From Woeseiaceae bacterium (GTDB lineage: Bacteria; Pseudomonadota; Gammaproteobacteria; Steroidobacterales; Woeseiaceae), in assembly GCA_013042375.1 (NCBI GenBank), contig JABDQH010000073.1, positions 1-64,000 on the forward strand: a stretch of 64,000 nt of DNA, written 5' to 3'. Below the pieces are notes generated by a model. That model saw nothing but the letters and a program-made list of their open reading frames with translations. It was not told where the DNA came from and made no database searches. Of this stretch, positions 1 through 9,197 are shown in pieces (positions within the stretch are counted from its first letter, which is position 1; every line of letters starts with the position of its first letter). The position numbers and the translations under genes are program-made.

Positions 1-649
1 CCTGGACATTCCTGAACGAACCGTCACGACCGAACTGGTAGGTATCGTTGAACCAACAGTGGCGTTCCCCTTCAATACCCGTGTCGGAAATGTTGAACCA
101 GTCAGAATCCCCTGGGTTCAGACCAAGCCCGGCATATTCGAGCTTCCAATGGCCTTCCAGCGGACCAAGGCCTTCTTCCGGGCAGAACTCGCCACAGTAC
201 TCGGCGGCACTGCCGTCGGTGGTGCCGAGCACAACCGTACCGGCTTCACCACTGACGTCCTGGAATACGATCGAGAACTCGATCGGACCAACCGTGTCGG
301 CTTCGGTCATTTCACGCACGGCACCCCAATTTCTAATGCTGCCCGTTACCTCGGCCTCGGCGCCGCCGATGAAAACGGTGGGCTTCATGAGCGCTTCACT
401 GGCCTCAAAATCGATCCTGACCGCGTCACCCAGCTCGACAAAACCATCGGGCTGTACGGTGACGACCGTCAGGGTTGGCGGTGTGCCGTCCGGGCCGAAA
501 TCATCCTGAAGATTGTTTTCCGTGACAGTATTGCCAAGACCGTCACATGCGGACAGCACGAGCAGGCCTGTTATAGCCAGTATTGCACCCAGGCGACTGG
601 CAAACTTGCCAGGCAATCCGTGGTCTGAGTTGAAGATTTGCCGTTGCAT
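1..649 (-). CDS. Outer-membrane/surface lipoprotein of the glucan locus, 3' end outside window
   Basis: The reading frame is open from an ATG at 649 to the window edge, giving 216 residues with no stop. A good ribosome site, AGGGGG, sits 6-7 bases upstream of the ATG. The N-terminus is a lipoprotein signal ending LVLSAC with the lipidated Cys at about residue 35. An Ig-like stretch follows (about residues 55-145), then a region with the pattern W-K-L-E ... S-D-W-F ... C-W-F-N-D-T-Y-x-F-x-x-D-G-S-F. From memory, that last pattern is common in lipoproteins and GH16 proteins of beta-glucan loci. It lies 83 bases after the TonB receptor gene on the same strand, so it is probably co-transcribed and may bind glucan at the surface. 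Whether a catalytic domain follows cannot be seen here. Confidence 0.8.
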   Translation of the reverse strand, partial: MQRQIFNSDHGLPGKFASRLGAILAITGLLVLSACDGLGNTVTENNLQDDFGPDGTPPTLTVVTVQPDGFVELGDAVRIDFEASEALMKPTVFIGGAEAEVTGSIRNWGAVREMTEADTVGPIEFSIVFQDVSGEAGTVVLGTTDGSAAEYCGEFCPEEGLGPLEGHWKLEYAGLGLNPGDSDWFNISDTGIEGERHCWFNDTYQFGRDGSFRNVQ

Positions 650-732
650 TACGCCCCCTAAAATTTGGTCATTCAGTGCCCGACCAAGGCGAGATTGTGT
701 CTTTGACTGGAACATCAGTTTCAGCGCCTTCT

Positions 733-3700
733 TCAGAAGAAGTTGTAGCGCAACCCGAAGTCATATCTAGGACCACCCTGAACAGCCTGCAGCACCTGCT
801 GTTTCGACAGGCCGTAGACGTGTCTTGTCTCTTCGGTGAGGTTCAGGCCCGAGAAATATAGGGTGAGGTTGTCGTTGTAGTAATACGTAACGTTCAGGTC
901 CCATTGCCCGTAGGCTTCCACGTTGGTGGGATTGGTCCGCGTACCCTGAGCCTGCCCGGTGCCGGCAAGAAAATCGTCGCGCCAGTTGTAGGCAAGACGA
1001 ACCTGCAGGTCTTCACCGTCGTAGAAGCCGATCAGGTTGGCCGAATCACTGAGCCCGTTCAGGACGAACTGGCCTTCCAGGGAGTTGAAGTTGTCATAGG
1101 CTATGTCGCCGTTGACCAACGTCGCGTTGATAATGAAACCGAATCCGGACTCACCAAAATTGTGCTGCAGGTTGACCTCGAACCCGTCCAGATTGGCCGT
1201 TTTCTCGTTAATCGGTCGGCTGATATCGAAGACGACGGACGGATCGTTGGGTCCGCTGACAATCGTGTCGCCATCGACCAAAGGATCGTCCTGGTAATTG
1301 TCGAGGATGTACTGACCTATATCGGGAAAGTTGTTCGGATCCAGGCCACTTTCCTGAAGGGCGCGATTGAAGAGTTCACCGCCGATGATATTGGGAATCT
1401 CGAACAGGGTATCCGAGGTTCGGCCGGTGCCGATGAAGTTCTCTACGTCTTTGTCGAAATAGCCCACCGACAGGTAGCTGCCGTTGCCGTAGTACCACTC
1501 AAACGACAGATCGATGTTGAAAGACTGGATAGGAACGAGGCCCGGGTTACCCGAGGATGCCGTCGGCCTTACGTTACCAAAGTACTGGGTGCCGTCCGGT
1601 GACAGGCCGCCCTTGATGTCGTTGTAGCTGGGCCGGGTCATCGTCTCGCTGACCGACAATCGCATGACGATGTCCTCCCAGGGCTCGATGTCAAAATCGA
1701 AGTTGGGCAGCGTGACGTCATAGTTACCAAAGACGTTCTCGAAGCTCTGGATGACATTACCGTCCGCATCGCGCGCCTGCTCGATGTTCAGCTCGTTACC
1801 TGCGCCTATCCACGAAGACCCTGCCCACTGCACATCCTTTGCGGCAGACGTCACATCCGTCTCTTCGTAGCGAACGCCCACCTTCAGATTCGCAGGCACG
1901 TTGAAGAGGTCCCCGGACCAGTTGTACTGGAGGTAGACGGCCAGCGATTCCTCCGTGGTCCTGAGATCGCTGCTCCAGTCGGTCGAGGCGCAATAGCCGG
2001 TACCGCAATCACCCGTCTCAGCATAATCCTTGCCGCTCGAGGCGTAGGCCGCCTCGGCCCTTGCCTGGAGATCGGCGAGACTGGCCGTGAAGTACTCGGT
2101 CCACAGATCGGGATGTCCGCTGCCGGACAGCTCGTCGAACTGCCCCGCGATGCTTGCGCGATTGAGAATGTCCGAGATGTAACCGGGGGCCGCAGCGTCA
2201 GTTCCGTTAATACCGCCCCAGTTATCCAGCTGGACGCTGCTGCTCTGGGAACGGTTTGTAACCTCGGTCGTCTGCACGCCGAAATCGATACTCGAAGAAT
2301 CGAAGAAGTCGAAGCTGCCGGCGATCTTTGCCTGCTCGAGTTCCATCAAGGAGGCGCCGTTGCCGAACACGCTGCCCGTGATCAACATGTCATTCCTGTA
2401 AAGCGGACGATTTGCCTCGCCCCCGGAGTTCAGGTCCTGCACCAGGATCGGCAATTCCGCACCCGTGAGAATACTCTGGCCGACCTTGTTGAAGCTGGCC
2501 ATGCTGATGAGCGCACTCGTGCCGTTGGGGCTGTTTGCCCCGGTTTCGGCAGAGGCGTCGTTGTAGTCGAATTCCAGTCTGAGCCGATCGTTCAGCCACC
2601 ACTCGACGTTTAGGCCGGTCGATTCATTCAGGTTCTTCGAGCCATCCTCGCCGATACCCATGGCGAAGTCGCCATTACTGACCTCCTCCGAGTAGTAGAT
2701 CGGGCTGGCAATAGGGCCATCCGTCCATTCACTGGACTGAGAGAGGGCCGCCGTATTGGTGAACCAGGCCGACATGTTGCTGTAGGAGCGTTCCAGTTCG
2801 AACTCGGAGCGAATGTAATCGACCGTTGCGGTAATGCTGTCGGTCGGCGCCCACTGCAGCACGAGCTGGCCATTGGTCCTTTCAGTATCGAATTCTTCGA
2901 TCCTGTATCCCAGGTTCTGCGGGAAGGAGTAGTTCTCGTTAGCTGTCGTTGGCCGGTTTATCTGGTTCCCGTCATTCGGGATCAGGGGGTCAACGGTGCC
3001 GTCCGGAATCACGTCGTCACCCGGCCGGGTGTACCAACCATCAACGAATGCAGTGTTAACGCCGTTGTTTCTGATCTGATGGCTCGCTGTGATGGCGATG
3101 CCAAACTTGTCATCCAGGAAACGACCGACGTATATGCCGGAGAGCTCCGGGGTTACCTCATCGCCGGTGCGAGTCGATCTGTCGAACACAGTCCTCGCCG
3201 CGAGACTTGCGGTCGGCTCGCCTTCCAGCGGCTGGGGCGTCTGAATATCGATCGTCGAGCCGATACCGCCCGAGGGCACGTCGGCCCGGCCGGTCTTGTA
3301 AACCTTGACACCCGCTACGCCTTCCGACGCCAGGTCTCCGAAGTCAAAAGAGCGCGTGACGCCGTTGTGCGTCGGCATCTGGCGGCCGTTGACGGTCACG
3401 AGGTTGTATTCCGGACCGAAGCCGCGCACCGTCACCGTGCTGCCCTCACCGCGCTGCCGGTCGATGGAGACACCGGTTATACGCTGCAGGGACTCTGCCA
3501 GGTTCTGATCCGGGAACTTGCCGATATCCTCCGCGGAAATTGCGTCCACGACGCCGCTCGAACCGCGCTTGACGTCCATGGAACGCATCAAGCTGCCGCG
3601 GATACCCGTGGTGATGATCTCCTCGATGACTTCGCCGCCCTGGTCGTCTTGTGCGACGGACACCGAAGGCGCACCGAAGGTCGACCCCACCGCGACAGCG

Positions 3701-3744
3701 ACAGCCACAGCCAGCGGTTTCCTGGTAAATGAAGAATCTTGCAT
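733..3744 (-). CDS. TonB-dependent receptor, probable glucan oligosaccharide importer
   Basis: 1003 residues. There is a signal peptide (about 1-31), then a TonB-box-like EEIITTGIRGSL segment near residue 40, then a plug domain with VRGFGPEYN and VTVNGRQMPT. A long beta-barrel follows, ending in aromatic-terminated LRYNFF, the usual outer-membrane insertion signal. The length and the GIRGSL/KFPDQNLAESLQRITGVSI signature match the large TonB receptors of Proteobacteria that import oligosaccharides (TIGR01782-like, from memory). Its promoter overlaps a LacI-type palindrome and diverges from the CBM9/phosphorylase operon. The lipoprotein gene follows after 83 bases. It would import the oligosaccharides released by surface GH16 across the outer membrane. 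No SusD partner is visible. The substrate is inferred only from the neighbours. Confidence 0.92.
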   Translation of the reverse strand: MQDSSFTRKPLAVAVAVAVGSTFGAPSVSVAQDDQGGEVIEEIITTGIRGSLMRSMDVKRGSSGVVDAISAEDIGKFPDQNLAESLQRITGVSIDRQRGEGSTVTVRGFGPEYNLVTVNGRQMPTHNGVTRSFDFGDLASEGVAGVKVYKTGRADVPSGGIGSTIDIQTPQPLEGEPTASLAARTVFDRSTRTGDEVTPELSGIYVGRFLDDKFGIAITASHQIRNNGVNTAFVDGWYTRPGDDVIPDGTVDPLIPNDGNQINRPTTANENYSFPQNLGYRIEEFDTERTNGQLVLQWAPTDSITATVDYIRSEFELERSYSNMSAWFTNTAALSQSSEWTDGPIASPIYYSEEVSNGDFAMGIGEDGSKNLNESTGLNVEWWLNDRLRLEFDYNDASAETGANSPNGTSALISMASFNKVGQSILTGAELPILVQDLNSGGEANRPLYRNDMLITGSVFGNGASLMELEQAKIAGSFDFFDSSSIDFGVQTTEVTNRSQSSSVQLDNWGGINGTDAAAPGYISDILNRASIAGQFDELSGSGHPDLWTEYFTASLADLQARAEAAYASSGKDYAETGDCGTGYCASTDWSSDLRTTEESLAVYLQYNWSGDLFNVPANLKVGVRYEETDVTSAAKDVQWAGSSWIGAGNELNIEQARDADGNVIQSFENVFGNYDVTLPNFDFDIEPWEDIVMRLSVSETMTRPSYNDIKGGLSPDGTQYFGNVRPTASSGNPGLVPIQSFNIDLSFEWYYGNGSYLSVGYFDKDVENFIGTGRTSDTLFEIPNIIGGELFNRALQESGLDPNNFPDIGQYILDNYQDDPLVDGDTIVSGPNDPSVVFDISRPINEKTANLDGFEVNLQHNFGESGFGFIINATLVNGDIAYDNFNSLEGQFVLNGLSDSANLIGFYDGEDLQVRLAYNWRDDFLAGTGQAQGTRTNPTNVEAYGQWDLNVTYYYNDNLTLYFSGLNLTEETRHVYGLSKQQVLQAVQGGPRYDFGLRYNFF

Positions 3745-3852
3745 GCCTGAAGTCCCCCCGGGCTCGTAAACACGAAATGGTCGCTAAATTGTTGATTGTC
3801 AGGTCAGGTGCGCCGACGCTTGCCTGAGTTCCTAGAGCGTCGCCTGACCTAT

Positions 3853-3881
3853 TTGACAGCGTTGCCACTACCAGATATAAA
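3853..3881 (+). promoter_or_regulatory. Sigma-70-type promoter for the CBM9/phosphorylase operon
   Basis: TTGACA at 3853-3858, a 17-base spacer, and TATAAA at 3876-3881 (6/6 and 5/6 to consensus). It reads toward the gene starting at 4009. Its -35 lies inside the palindrome-like site 3854-3867. Its -10 overlaps the opposite-strand -10 of the TonB receptor promoter. Confidence 0.65.
3854..3867. promoter_or_regulatory. LacI-type operator, imperfect copy
   Basis: TGACAGCGTTGCCA differs by one base from the palindrome at 3888-3901. It covers the -35 of the rightward promoter. The two sites are 34 bases apart centre to centre, roughly three helical turns, so they could be bound on the same DNA face. 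Confidence 0.6.
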
Positions 3882-3902
3882 TTAAAATGACAGCGTTGTC
3901 AA
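3874..3902 (-). promoter_or_regulatory. Sigma-70-type promoter for the TonB receptor
   Basis: On the minus strand: TTGACA (3902-3897), a 17-base spacer, and TATATC (3879-3874, 4/6). The -35 forms one edge of the palindrome at 3888-3901. The -10 shares bases with the -10 of the divergent promoter, so the two polymerases would exclude each other. Confidence 0.6.
3888..3901. promoter_or_regulatory. LacI-type operator palindrome
   Basis: TGACAGCGTTGTCA is near-palindromic: TGACA and TGTCA arms around a CG centre, as LacI-family operators are built. The same sequence occurs upstream of the GH3 gene and, as TGACAGCGCTGTCA, upstream of the GH16 gene. A LacI regulator is encoded at 9198-10244. The site overlaps the -35 of the TonB receptor promoter, which predicts repression. 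Confidence 0.7.
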
Positions 3903-4008
3903 TAACTTCTAAAATCACAGCCGGCGGTCGTTCGCCGCGGCACATTACGTGCCACCGGACTGGATAAAATACTAAGAAACATGGGGAAATCCGCGCCGAT
4001 CGTCGCCA

Positions 4009-4785
4009 ATGAACGCCTTTCATATCTATAAGTCTCGCCCGCGGGTCGCCGCGCTCGGCATGCTCTGTGCGCTTGCCACGCTCGGGCAGACTGCTTGTGC
4101 TTCACCGACGCATCTCCCCGATCGCAGCAACTACGCGGCGCCGCGGGCAGCGGTCGCGCCCGTGGTCGATGGCGTAGCGGCCGATGCCGCCTGGGAACAG
4201 GCCCCCTGGCAGGACATCGGGCATCGCTGGCTTGGACCCGAGTATTCCGCCACGGACTTCAAGGGCCGCTTCAAGATGGTCTGGACCGAAGAGCGCATCT
4301 ACCTGCTCGCCGAGATCGTCGACGACATCCTGATCGACTCGCACCGCGACCCGCTGCTGCAGTACTGGGACGACGACTGCCTCGAGATCTTTATCGACGA
4401 GGACTTCTCGGGCGGCGAGCACCACTTCAATCACAACGCGTTCGCCTACCACTTTTCGCTCGACAACCAGGCGATCGATATCGGCACGGACCGCAAGGCC
4501 CGCAGCTATTCTCACCACACAGAGAGCCAGTGGTGGCAGCACGGTGACACGGTCATCTGGGAGGTCAGCATCGATATTTACGACGACAGCTACGTGGACG
4601 GCGGTGACAACGACCCGGTCGCGCTGGTTGCCGGCAAGGTCATCGGCCTGATGGTCGCCTATTGCGACAACGACGGCAGCGAGCTCAGGGAGAATTTCAT
4701 TGGCTCGGAGTCGGTCCCGACCGGCGCCAAGGACAGGGGCTACATCGACGCCGGCCTGTTCGGCAAGGTGGTGCTTGATGAGTAG
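4009..4785 (+). CDS. Secreted CBM9-like carbohydrate-binding protein
   Basis: 258 residues. The N-terminus is a signal peptide with a hydrophobic core and AC-ASP near residues 30-33. It could be a lipoprotein, but the lipobox is poor (QTAC). The mature part has the CBM9-type pattern of DOMON-fold sugar-binding proteins: VDGVAADAAWEQAPW, then FKMVWTEERIYLLAEIVD, then WDDDCLEIFIDEDF, and late GLMVAYCDNDG. No catalytic residues are recognisable. It is the first gene of the rightward operon and overlaps the next gene by 8 bases. It probably binds glucan or oligosaccharide in the periplasm or at the surface. Confidence 0.85.
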   Translation: MNAFHIYKSRPRVAALGMLCALATLGQTACASPTHLPDRSNYAAPRAAVAPVVDGVAADAAWEQAPWQDIGHRWLGPEYSATDFKGRFKMVWTEERIYLLAEIVDDILIDSHRDPLLQYWDDDCLEIFIDEDFSGGEHHFNHNAFAYHFSLDNQAIDIGTDRKARSYSHHTESQWWQHGDTVIWEVSIDIYDDSYVDGGDNDPVALVAGKVIGLMVAYCDNDGSELRENFIGSESVPTGAKDRGYIDAGLFGKVVLDE

Positions 4786-7700
4786 CGTCATGTCTTCGGA
4801 CCAGTTCGCGACGGCTCCAGGCGGAAACGACGTACACGGCGAATTCGTCGATTTCGACGGCGATCGCTACTACGCGATCCGCAACGTCGAAAAGATGGCG
4901 CCTTTTTTCGTCAGCGTCATTTCATCGGACGACCACTGGCTGTTCGTCTCCTCTACCGGCGGCCTGACGGCGGGACGCGTGTCCCCCGAGACGGCGCTGT
5001 TTCCCTACGAAACCGTCGACAAGCTGCATCTCTCGATCAACGATACGGGCCCTAAAACGATCGTCCGCGTTCGCGATGCCGGACGAACGCTTTGCTGGGA
5101 GCCTTTCAACACCGAGCATCGCAGGCGCTTCGCGATCCGGCGCAATCTCTACAAGAGCACGCTCGGCAACAAGCTGTGCTTCGAGGAAATCAACGAGGAA
5201 CTCGGGCTGGCGTTTCGCTATACGTGGTCGACGAGCGAGGAGTTCGGCTTCGTGCGCGACTGCGAGCTGCACAACCTCGGCGCCGGCGACACCGAGGTAG
5301 AAGTCCTCGACGGCGTGCAGAACGTGCTGCCCGCCGGAACGCCGCGGTTCACCCAGACCAACTCGAGCAACCTCGTGAACGCCTACAAGTGGGCGGAAAT
5401 CGATGAGTCCACGGGGCTCGCGTTCCTGGCCCTCTACTCCGGCATCACAGACCGGGCCGAACCCTGCGAGTCCCTGAAGGCGACGACCGTGTTCTGCCTC
5501 GGCGCCGAGAATCCCCGCTACCTCGTATCGTCGTCGCAGCTGGACGCGTTTCGCGCCGGCGCCGACATAGCGCCGGAACGGCACAGGCGCGGCATACGCT
5601 GCGCGTACTTCTGCGTGCAAAGCCTGGCGGTGGCGCCCGGCGAGGCGCACACCTGGCGCACCGTGATCGATGCGGAGCGCGACCAGGCCGAGGTCGTGGC
5701 GCTGCGCCATCGGCTGCGCGAACCCGAGCAGCTCACGAGGGACATCGACACCTCCGTCACCGCCGGGAGTGACGAACTCGCCCGCATCATGGCGGCGGCC
5801 GACGGCTTCCAGTCGACCGCCGAAGAGAACGTCTCCGCTCATCACTACGCCAACGTGCTGTTCAACGTCCTGCGCGGCGGCATCTTCGATGACGCCTACA
5901 CCATCGCGTCGCGCGATTTCCGCAAGACGATTGCGCAGTTCAACGCGCGCGTCGCCGAGCGTAATCGCGAGCTGCTGGCGAACCTGCCGCAGCGCCTGCG
6001 CTACAGGGAACTCCTCGAAGAAACGGACAAGTCGGGCGACGCCCAGCTGCAGCGTCTCGCCCTCGAGTACCTGCCGATCACGTTCGGCCGCCGGCACGGC
6101 GACCCGAGCCGTCCGTGGAACCAGTTTGCGATCGAGCTGAAAGACGAACAGGGAGAGGACCTGCTGTCCTACCAGGGCAACTGGCGCGACATCTTCCAGA
6201 ACTGGGAGGCGCTGGCGCTGAGCTACCCGGCGTTCGTCGAGAGCATGATTGCCAAGTTTGTCAACGCATCGACGGCCGACGGTTACAACCCCTACAGGAT
6301 CACCAAGGAAGGCATCGACTGGGAAGTCGAGGAGCCCGACAATCCCTGGAGCTACATCGGTTACTGGGGCGATCACCAGATTATCTACCTCCTGAAGCTG
6401 CTCGAACTGTCGCAGGGCTTCCATCCCGACACGCTGCACCAGATGCTGCGCCGGCCGCTGTTCTGCTACGCCAACGTGCCCTACCACATCAAGTCGTTCG
6501 AGCTGCTCGTCGAAGACCCGAAGAAGACCGTCGTTTACGACGAGGACCTCGCCAATACGATCGATGAGCGCGTGGCCTCGTTGGGCGCAGATGGCAAGCT
6601 GCTGCTCGACGACAGCGGGGACGTCCGCCAGGTCAATCTTCTCGAGAAACTGCTGGTGCCGCTGCTCGCGAAGCTGGGCAACCTGGTCGTCGATGGCGGT
6701 ATCTGGCTCAACACGCAGCGCCCCGAATGGAACGACGCGAACAACGCGCTGGTCGGCCAGGGGCTGTCGATGGTCACGCTGTATTACCTGCGGCGCTACC
6801 TGCGCTTCCTGCAGGAACTGCTCGACGAGGAGCAGGACGGCTTCGCGGTGTCCGCGCCCGTCGTCGAATGGCACCGCGCTACCGCCAAGGCACTGCAAAG
6901 CCTGCGGCAACAAGTCGACAAGAACGCGATCGACGACGAGGCGCGCCGCAGCTCGCTCGCGGCTCTCGGCGAGCCTGCTTCTGCCTATCGCGAATCGCTG
7001 TACTCGCGCGACGATCTCGACGCGCCTGTCGACCTTGCGGTGGACGAGATTCGCGCCATGCTCGCCGACGCGCTGGCCGTCACGGACCGCAGCATTGCGT
7101 CCAACAAGCGCGAGGACGGCCTGTATCACGCCTACAATATCGCCGACTTCGACGGGGACAGGCTGGGTGTCGAGCATCTCTACCCGATGCTGGAAGGCCA
7201 GGTCGCGGCGCTGAGCGCCGGCGCCGTGCCGGCGGCCGAGGCTGTCGACGTGCTCGAGGCCCTGTACGAGAGCGCCGTCTACCGCGCCGACCAGGATAGC
7301 TTCATGCTTTACCCCGACCGCGAGCTGCCCGGCTTCCTGGAGCGCAACCGCGTGCCCGAGGAGCGCGTCATGTCGATCCCGCTGCTGCGCGACATGCTTG
7401 ACGCGGGCGACACGCGGCTAATGCTGCGCGATGCCGACGGCGACATTCGCTTCAATGCCGACTTCCAGAATGCCGGCGATGTCCGTGAGACACTGCACGC
7501 AGTCAGAGCCGATTACGGCGACAAGGTTGCCGCGGCCCGGCGCGACGTCCTGGCGCTTTATGAAACGGTCTTCGACCACAAGGCCTTCACCGGCCGCTCC
7601 GGGACCATGTTCGGCTACGAGGGGCTTGGTTCCATCTACTGGCACATGGTGTCGAAGCTGCTCGTGGCCGTCGCGGAGAACTTCGTCGCAGCGCTCGATG

Positions 7701-8254
7701 ACGATGCGGACGAAGCAACCATCCAGAAGCTCGGTGAGCTTTATTACCGGGTGCGCATAGGCATCGGCTTCAACAAGACGCCGCTGGAGTACGGGGCGTT
7801 CCCGGTGGACCCCTACTCGCACACGCCGCAACATGCCGGTGCGCGTCAGCCCGGCATGACCGGCCAGGTCAAGGAAGAAATCCTGACGCGCTTCATCGAA
7901 CTCGGCATCCGGGTACGCAGCGGCGAGGTGTCGATCGAACCGGCGCTGCTGCGTCGCCGCGAGTTCGCCGATGCCGCCCGCAGCTTCCGCTATCTGGATG
8001 TCGACAAGAACTGGCAGACGCTCGAACTGCCGGCCGCCAGCCTCGCGTTCACCTGGTGCCAGGTCCCGTTCGTCTATGTGCTGCAGGACGGCGGCGCGAT
8101 CCCCGGGCTCGACATCGAGTTCGCCGACGGCACGTCTTCGCACTTCGAGACAGCCGGGCTGCCCGCGGAACTCGGTACCGCATTATTCGAACGAACGGGC
8201 CGCATCCGCACGGTCACTGTCACCGTCATAGCGGATACGTTGTTCGCCGACTAG
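4778..8254 (+). CDS. Large GH94/GH149/GH161-like protein, putative beta-1,3-glucan phosphorylase
   Basis: 1158 residues from the ATG at 4778, which has AAGGTGG about 8 bases upstream and overlaps the preceding stop. There is no signal peptide, so it is cytosolic. The N-terminal third looks like a beta-sandwich (WLFVSSTGGLTAGRV, KTIVRVRDAGRTLCWEPF). The middle looks like an alpha/alpha barrel: GNWRDIFQ at 467-474, YIGYWGDHQ, and PEWNDANNALVGQG with EWND at 650-653. The last resembles the DWND active-site motif of GH94 phosphorylases. Length, lack of export and the adjacent cytosolic GH17 suggest the beta-1,3-glucan phosphorylase families GH149/GH161, which act on laminarioligosaccharides to yield glucose-1-phosphate. 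The family call is from memory of motifs. A non-phosphorolytic GH94-related enzyme is possible. Confidence 0.6.
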   Translation: MSSVMSSDQFATAPGGNDVHGEFVDFDGDRYYAIRNVEKMAPFFVSVISSDDHWLFVSSTGGLTAGRVSPETALFPYETVDKLHLSINDTGPKTIVRVRDAGRTLCWEPFNTEHRRRFAIRRNLYKSTLGNKLCFEEINEELGLAFRYTWSTSEEFGFVRDCELHNLGAGDTEVEVLDGVQNVLPAGTPRFTQTNSSNLVNAYKWAEIDESTGLAFLALYSGITDRAEPCESLKATTVFCLGAENPRYLVSSSQLDAFRAGADIAPERHRRGIRCAYFCVQSLAVAPGEAHTWRTVIDAERDQAEVVALRHRLREPEQLTRDIDTSVTAGSDELARIMAAADGFQSTAEENVSAHHYANVLFNVLRGGIFDDAYTIASRDFRKTIAQFNARVAERNRELLANLPQRLRYRELLEETDKSGDAQLQRLALEYLPITFGRRHGDPSRPWNQFAIELKDEQGEDLLSYQGNWRDIFQNWEALALSYPAFVESMIAKFVNASTADGYNPYRITKEGIDWEVEEPDNPWSYIGYWGDHQIIYLLKLLELSQGFHPDTLHQMLRRPLFCYANVPYHIKSFELLVEDPKKTVVYDEDLANTIDERVASLGADGKLLLDDSGDVRQVNLLEKLLVPLLAKLGNLVVDGGIWLNTQRPEWNDANNALVGQGLSMVTLYYLRRYLRFLQELLDEEQDGFAVSAPVVEWHRATAKALQSLRQQVDKNAIDDEARRSSLAALGEPASAYRESLYSRDDLDAPVDLAVDEIRAMLADALAVTDRSIASNKREDGLYHAYNIADFDGDRLGVEHLYPMLEGQVAALSAGAVPAAEAVDVLEALYESAVYRADQDSFMLYPDRELPGFLERNRVPEERVMSIPLLRDMLDAGDTRLMLRDADGDIRFNADFQNAGDVRETLHAVRADYGDKVAAARRDVLALYETVFDHKAFTGRSGTMFGYEGLGSIYWHMVSKLLVAVAENFVAALDDDADEATIQKLGELYYRVRIGIGFNKTPLEYGAFPVDPYSHTPQHAGARQPGMTGQVKEEILTRFIELGIRVRSGEVSIEPALLRRREFADAARSFRYLDVDKNWQTLELPAASLAFTWCQVPFVYVLQDGGAIPGLDIEFADGTSSHFETAGLPAELGTALFERTGRIRTVTVTVIADTLFAD

Positions 8255-8273
8255 CAAGCTTAAGGAACTGAAA

Positions 8274-9161
8274 ATGTCACAACTCTACAAACGGCGCATG
8301 TCGCTGGCCGGCATCGACGTATCGTCAATGAGCACCGACGAGCTTCGCGCCCTTGTCCTGAAGATCCTCGAGGCAAAGATCCACGGGCTGTCGTTCAGCC
8401 CCTACACCGAAGGCCAGGGGCCGGGGGCGATCGTCACGGAGGCGCAAATACGCGAACGGCTGGCCGTTATCGAACCCTATGTTCGCTGGATCCGCACGTT
8501 TTCCTGTACCGACGGTCACGAACTGATTCCCGCGATTGCCCGCGAAAAGGGCATCAAGACCATGGTCGGCGTGTGGCTGGACGACGACCACGAGCACAAC
8601 GAACTCGAACTCGAGAACGCGATCCGCGTCGCCAAGGAAGGCCACGTCGATATTCTCGGCGTCGGCAACGAGGTGCTGCTGCGCGGCGAACTGTCCGAGG
8701 ACGAGCTGCTCGACTACATCAATCGCGCCAAACAGGCGCTGCCCGGTGTCGAGATCGGTTACGTCGATGCCTATTTCGAGTTTTCGGTGCACCCGCGCAT
8801 CACCGAGGCCTGCGACGTCCTGCTCGCCAACTGCTACCCGTTCTGGGAGGGCTGCTCTGCCGAACACGCGCTCCTGTACATGAAAGAAATGTATCGCGCC
8901 GCGCAGGGTGCCGGGGGCGGCAAGCGCGTCATCATCAGCGAAACCGGGTGGCCGAACATCGGCACCGCGGAAGGCGCGGCAGTGCCTTCCTATGAAAACG
9001 CGATCAAGTATTTTGTCGACACCTGCCAATGGGCCGAGGCCGAGGGTATCGAGATCTTCTACTTTTCCTCGTTCGACGAGGCCTGGAAAGTCGCTGCGGA
9101 AGGAGACGTCGGCGCCTACTGGGGGCTGTGGGACAAGGACGGCAAGCCCAAGTACTGGTGA
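8274..9161 (+). CDS. Cytosolic GH17 family glucanase/transglycosylase
   Basis: 295 residues with no signal peptide. GH17 fold signatures are clear: GLSFSPYTEGQGP near the start, the acid/base motif GVGNEVL (Glu133), an ANCYPFW strand, and the nucleophile motif ISETGWP (Glu223). GH17 enzymes cleave or transfer beta-1,3-glucan chains. It begins 19 bases after the putative phosphorylase and is followed 36 bases later by the LacI gene. A GH17 without export is unusual. It may shorten imported oligosaccharides, or transfer them, to feed the neighbouring phosphorylase or GH3. Confidence 0.88.
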   Translation: MSQLYKRRMSLAGIDVSSMSTDELRALVLKILEAKIHGLSFSPYTEGQGPGAIVTEAQIRERLAVIEPYVRWIRTFSCTDGHELIPAIAREKGIKTMVGVWLDDDHEHNELELENAIRVAKEGHVDILGVGNEVLLRGELSEDELLDYINRAKQALPGVEIGYVDAYFEFSVHPRITEACDVLLANCYPFWEGCSAEHALLYMKEMYRAAQGAGGGKRVIISETGWPNIGTAEGAAVPSYENAIKYFVDTCQWAEAEGIEIFYFSSFDEAWKVAAEGDVGAYWGLWDKDGKPKYW

Positions 9162-9197
9162 GGACGAGCCCGTTTCACGCCCAGGACCGGACCTGAC

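Noticed and set aside
48-628. Two rightward frames at the window start
   Set aside because: Both are antisense to the partial lipoprotein, which has a good ribosome site and lipobox.
4922-7177. 751-codon open frame antisense to the phosphorylase-like gene
   Set aside because: High-GC third-position shadow of the real gene: composition dominated by Val/Arg/Gln, no domain motif, no ribosome site.
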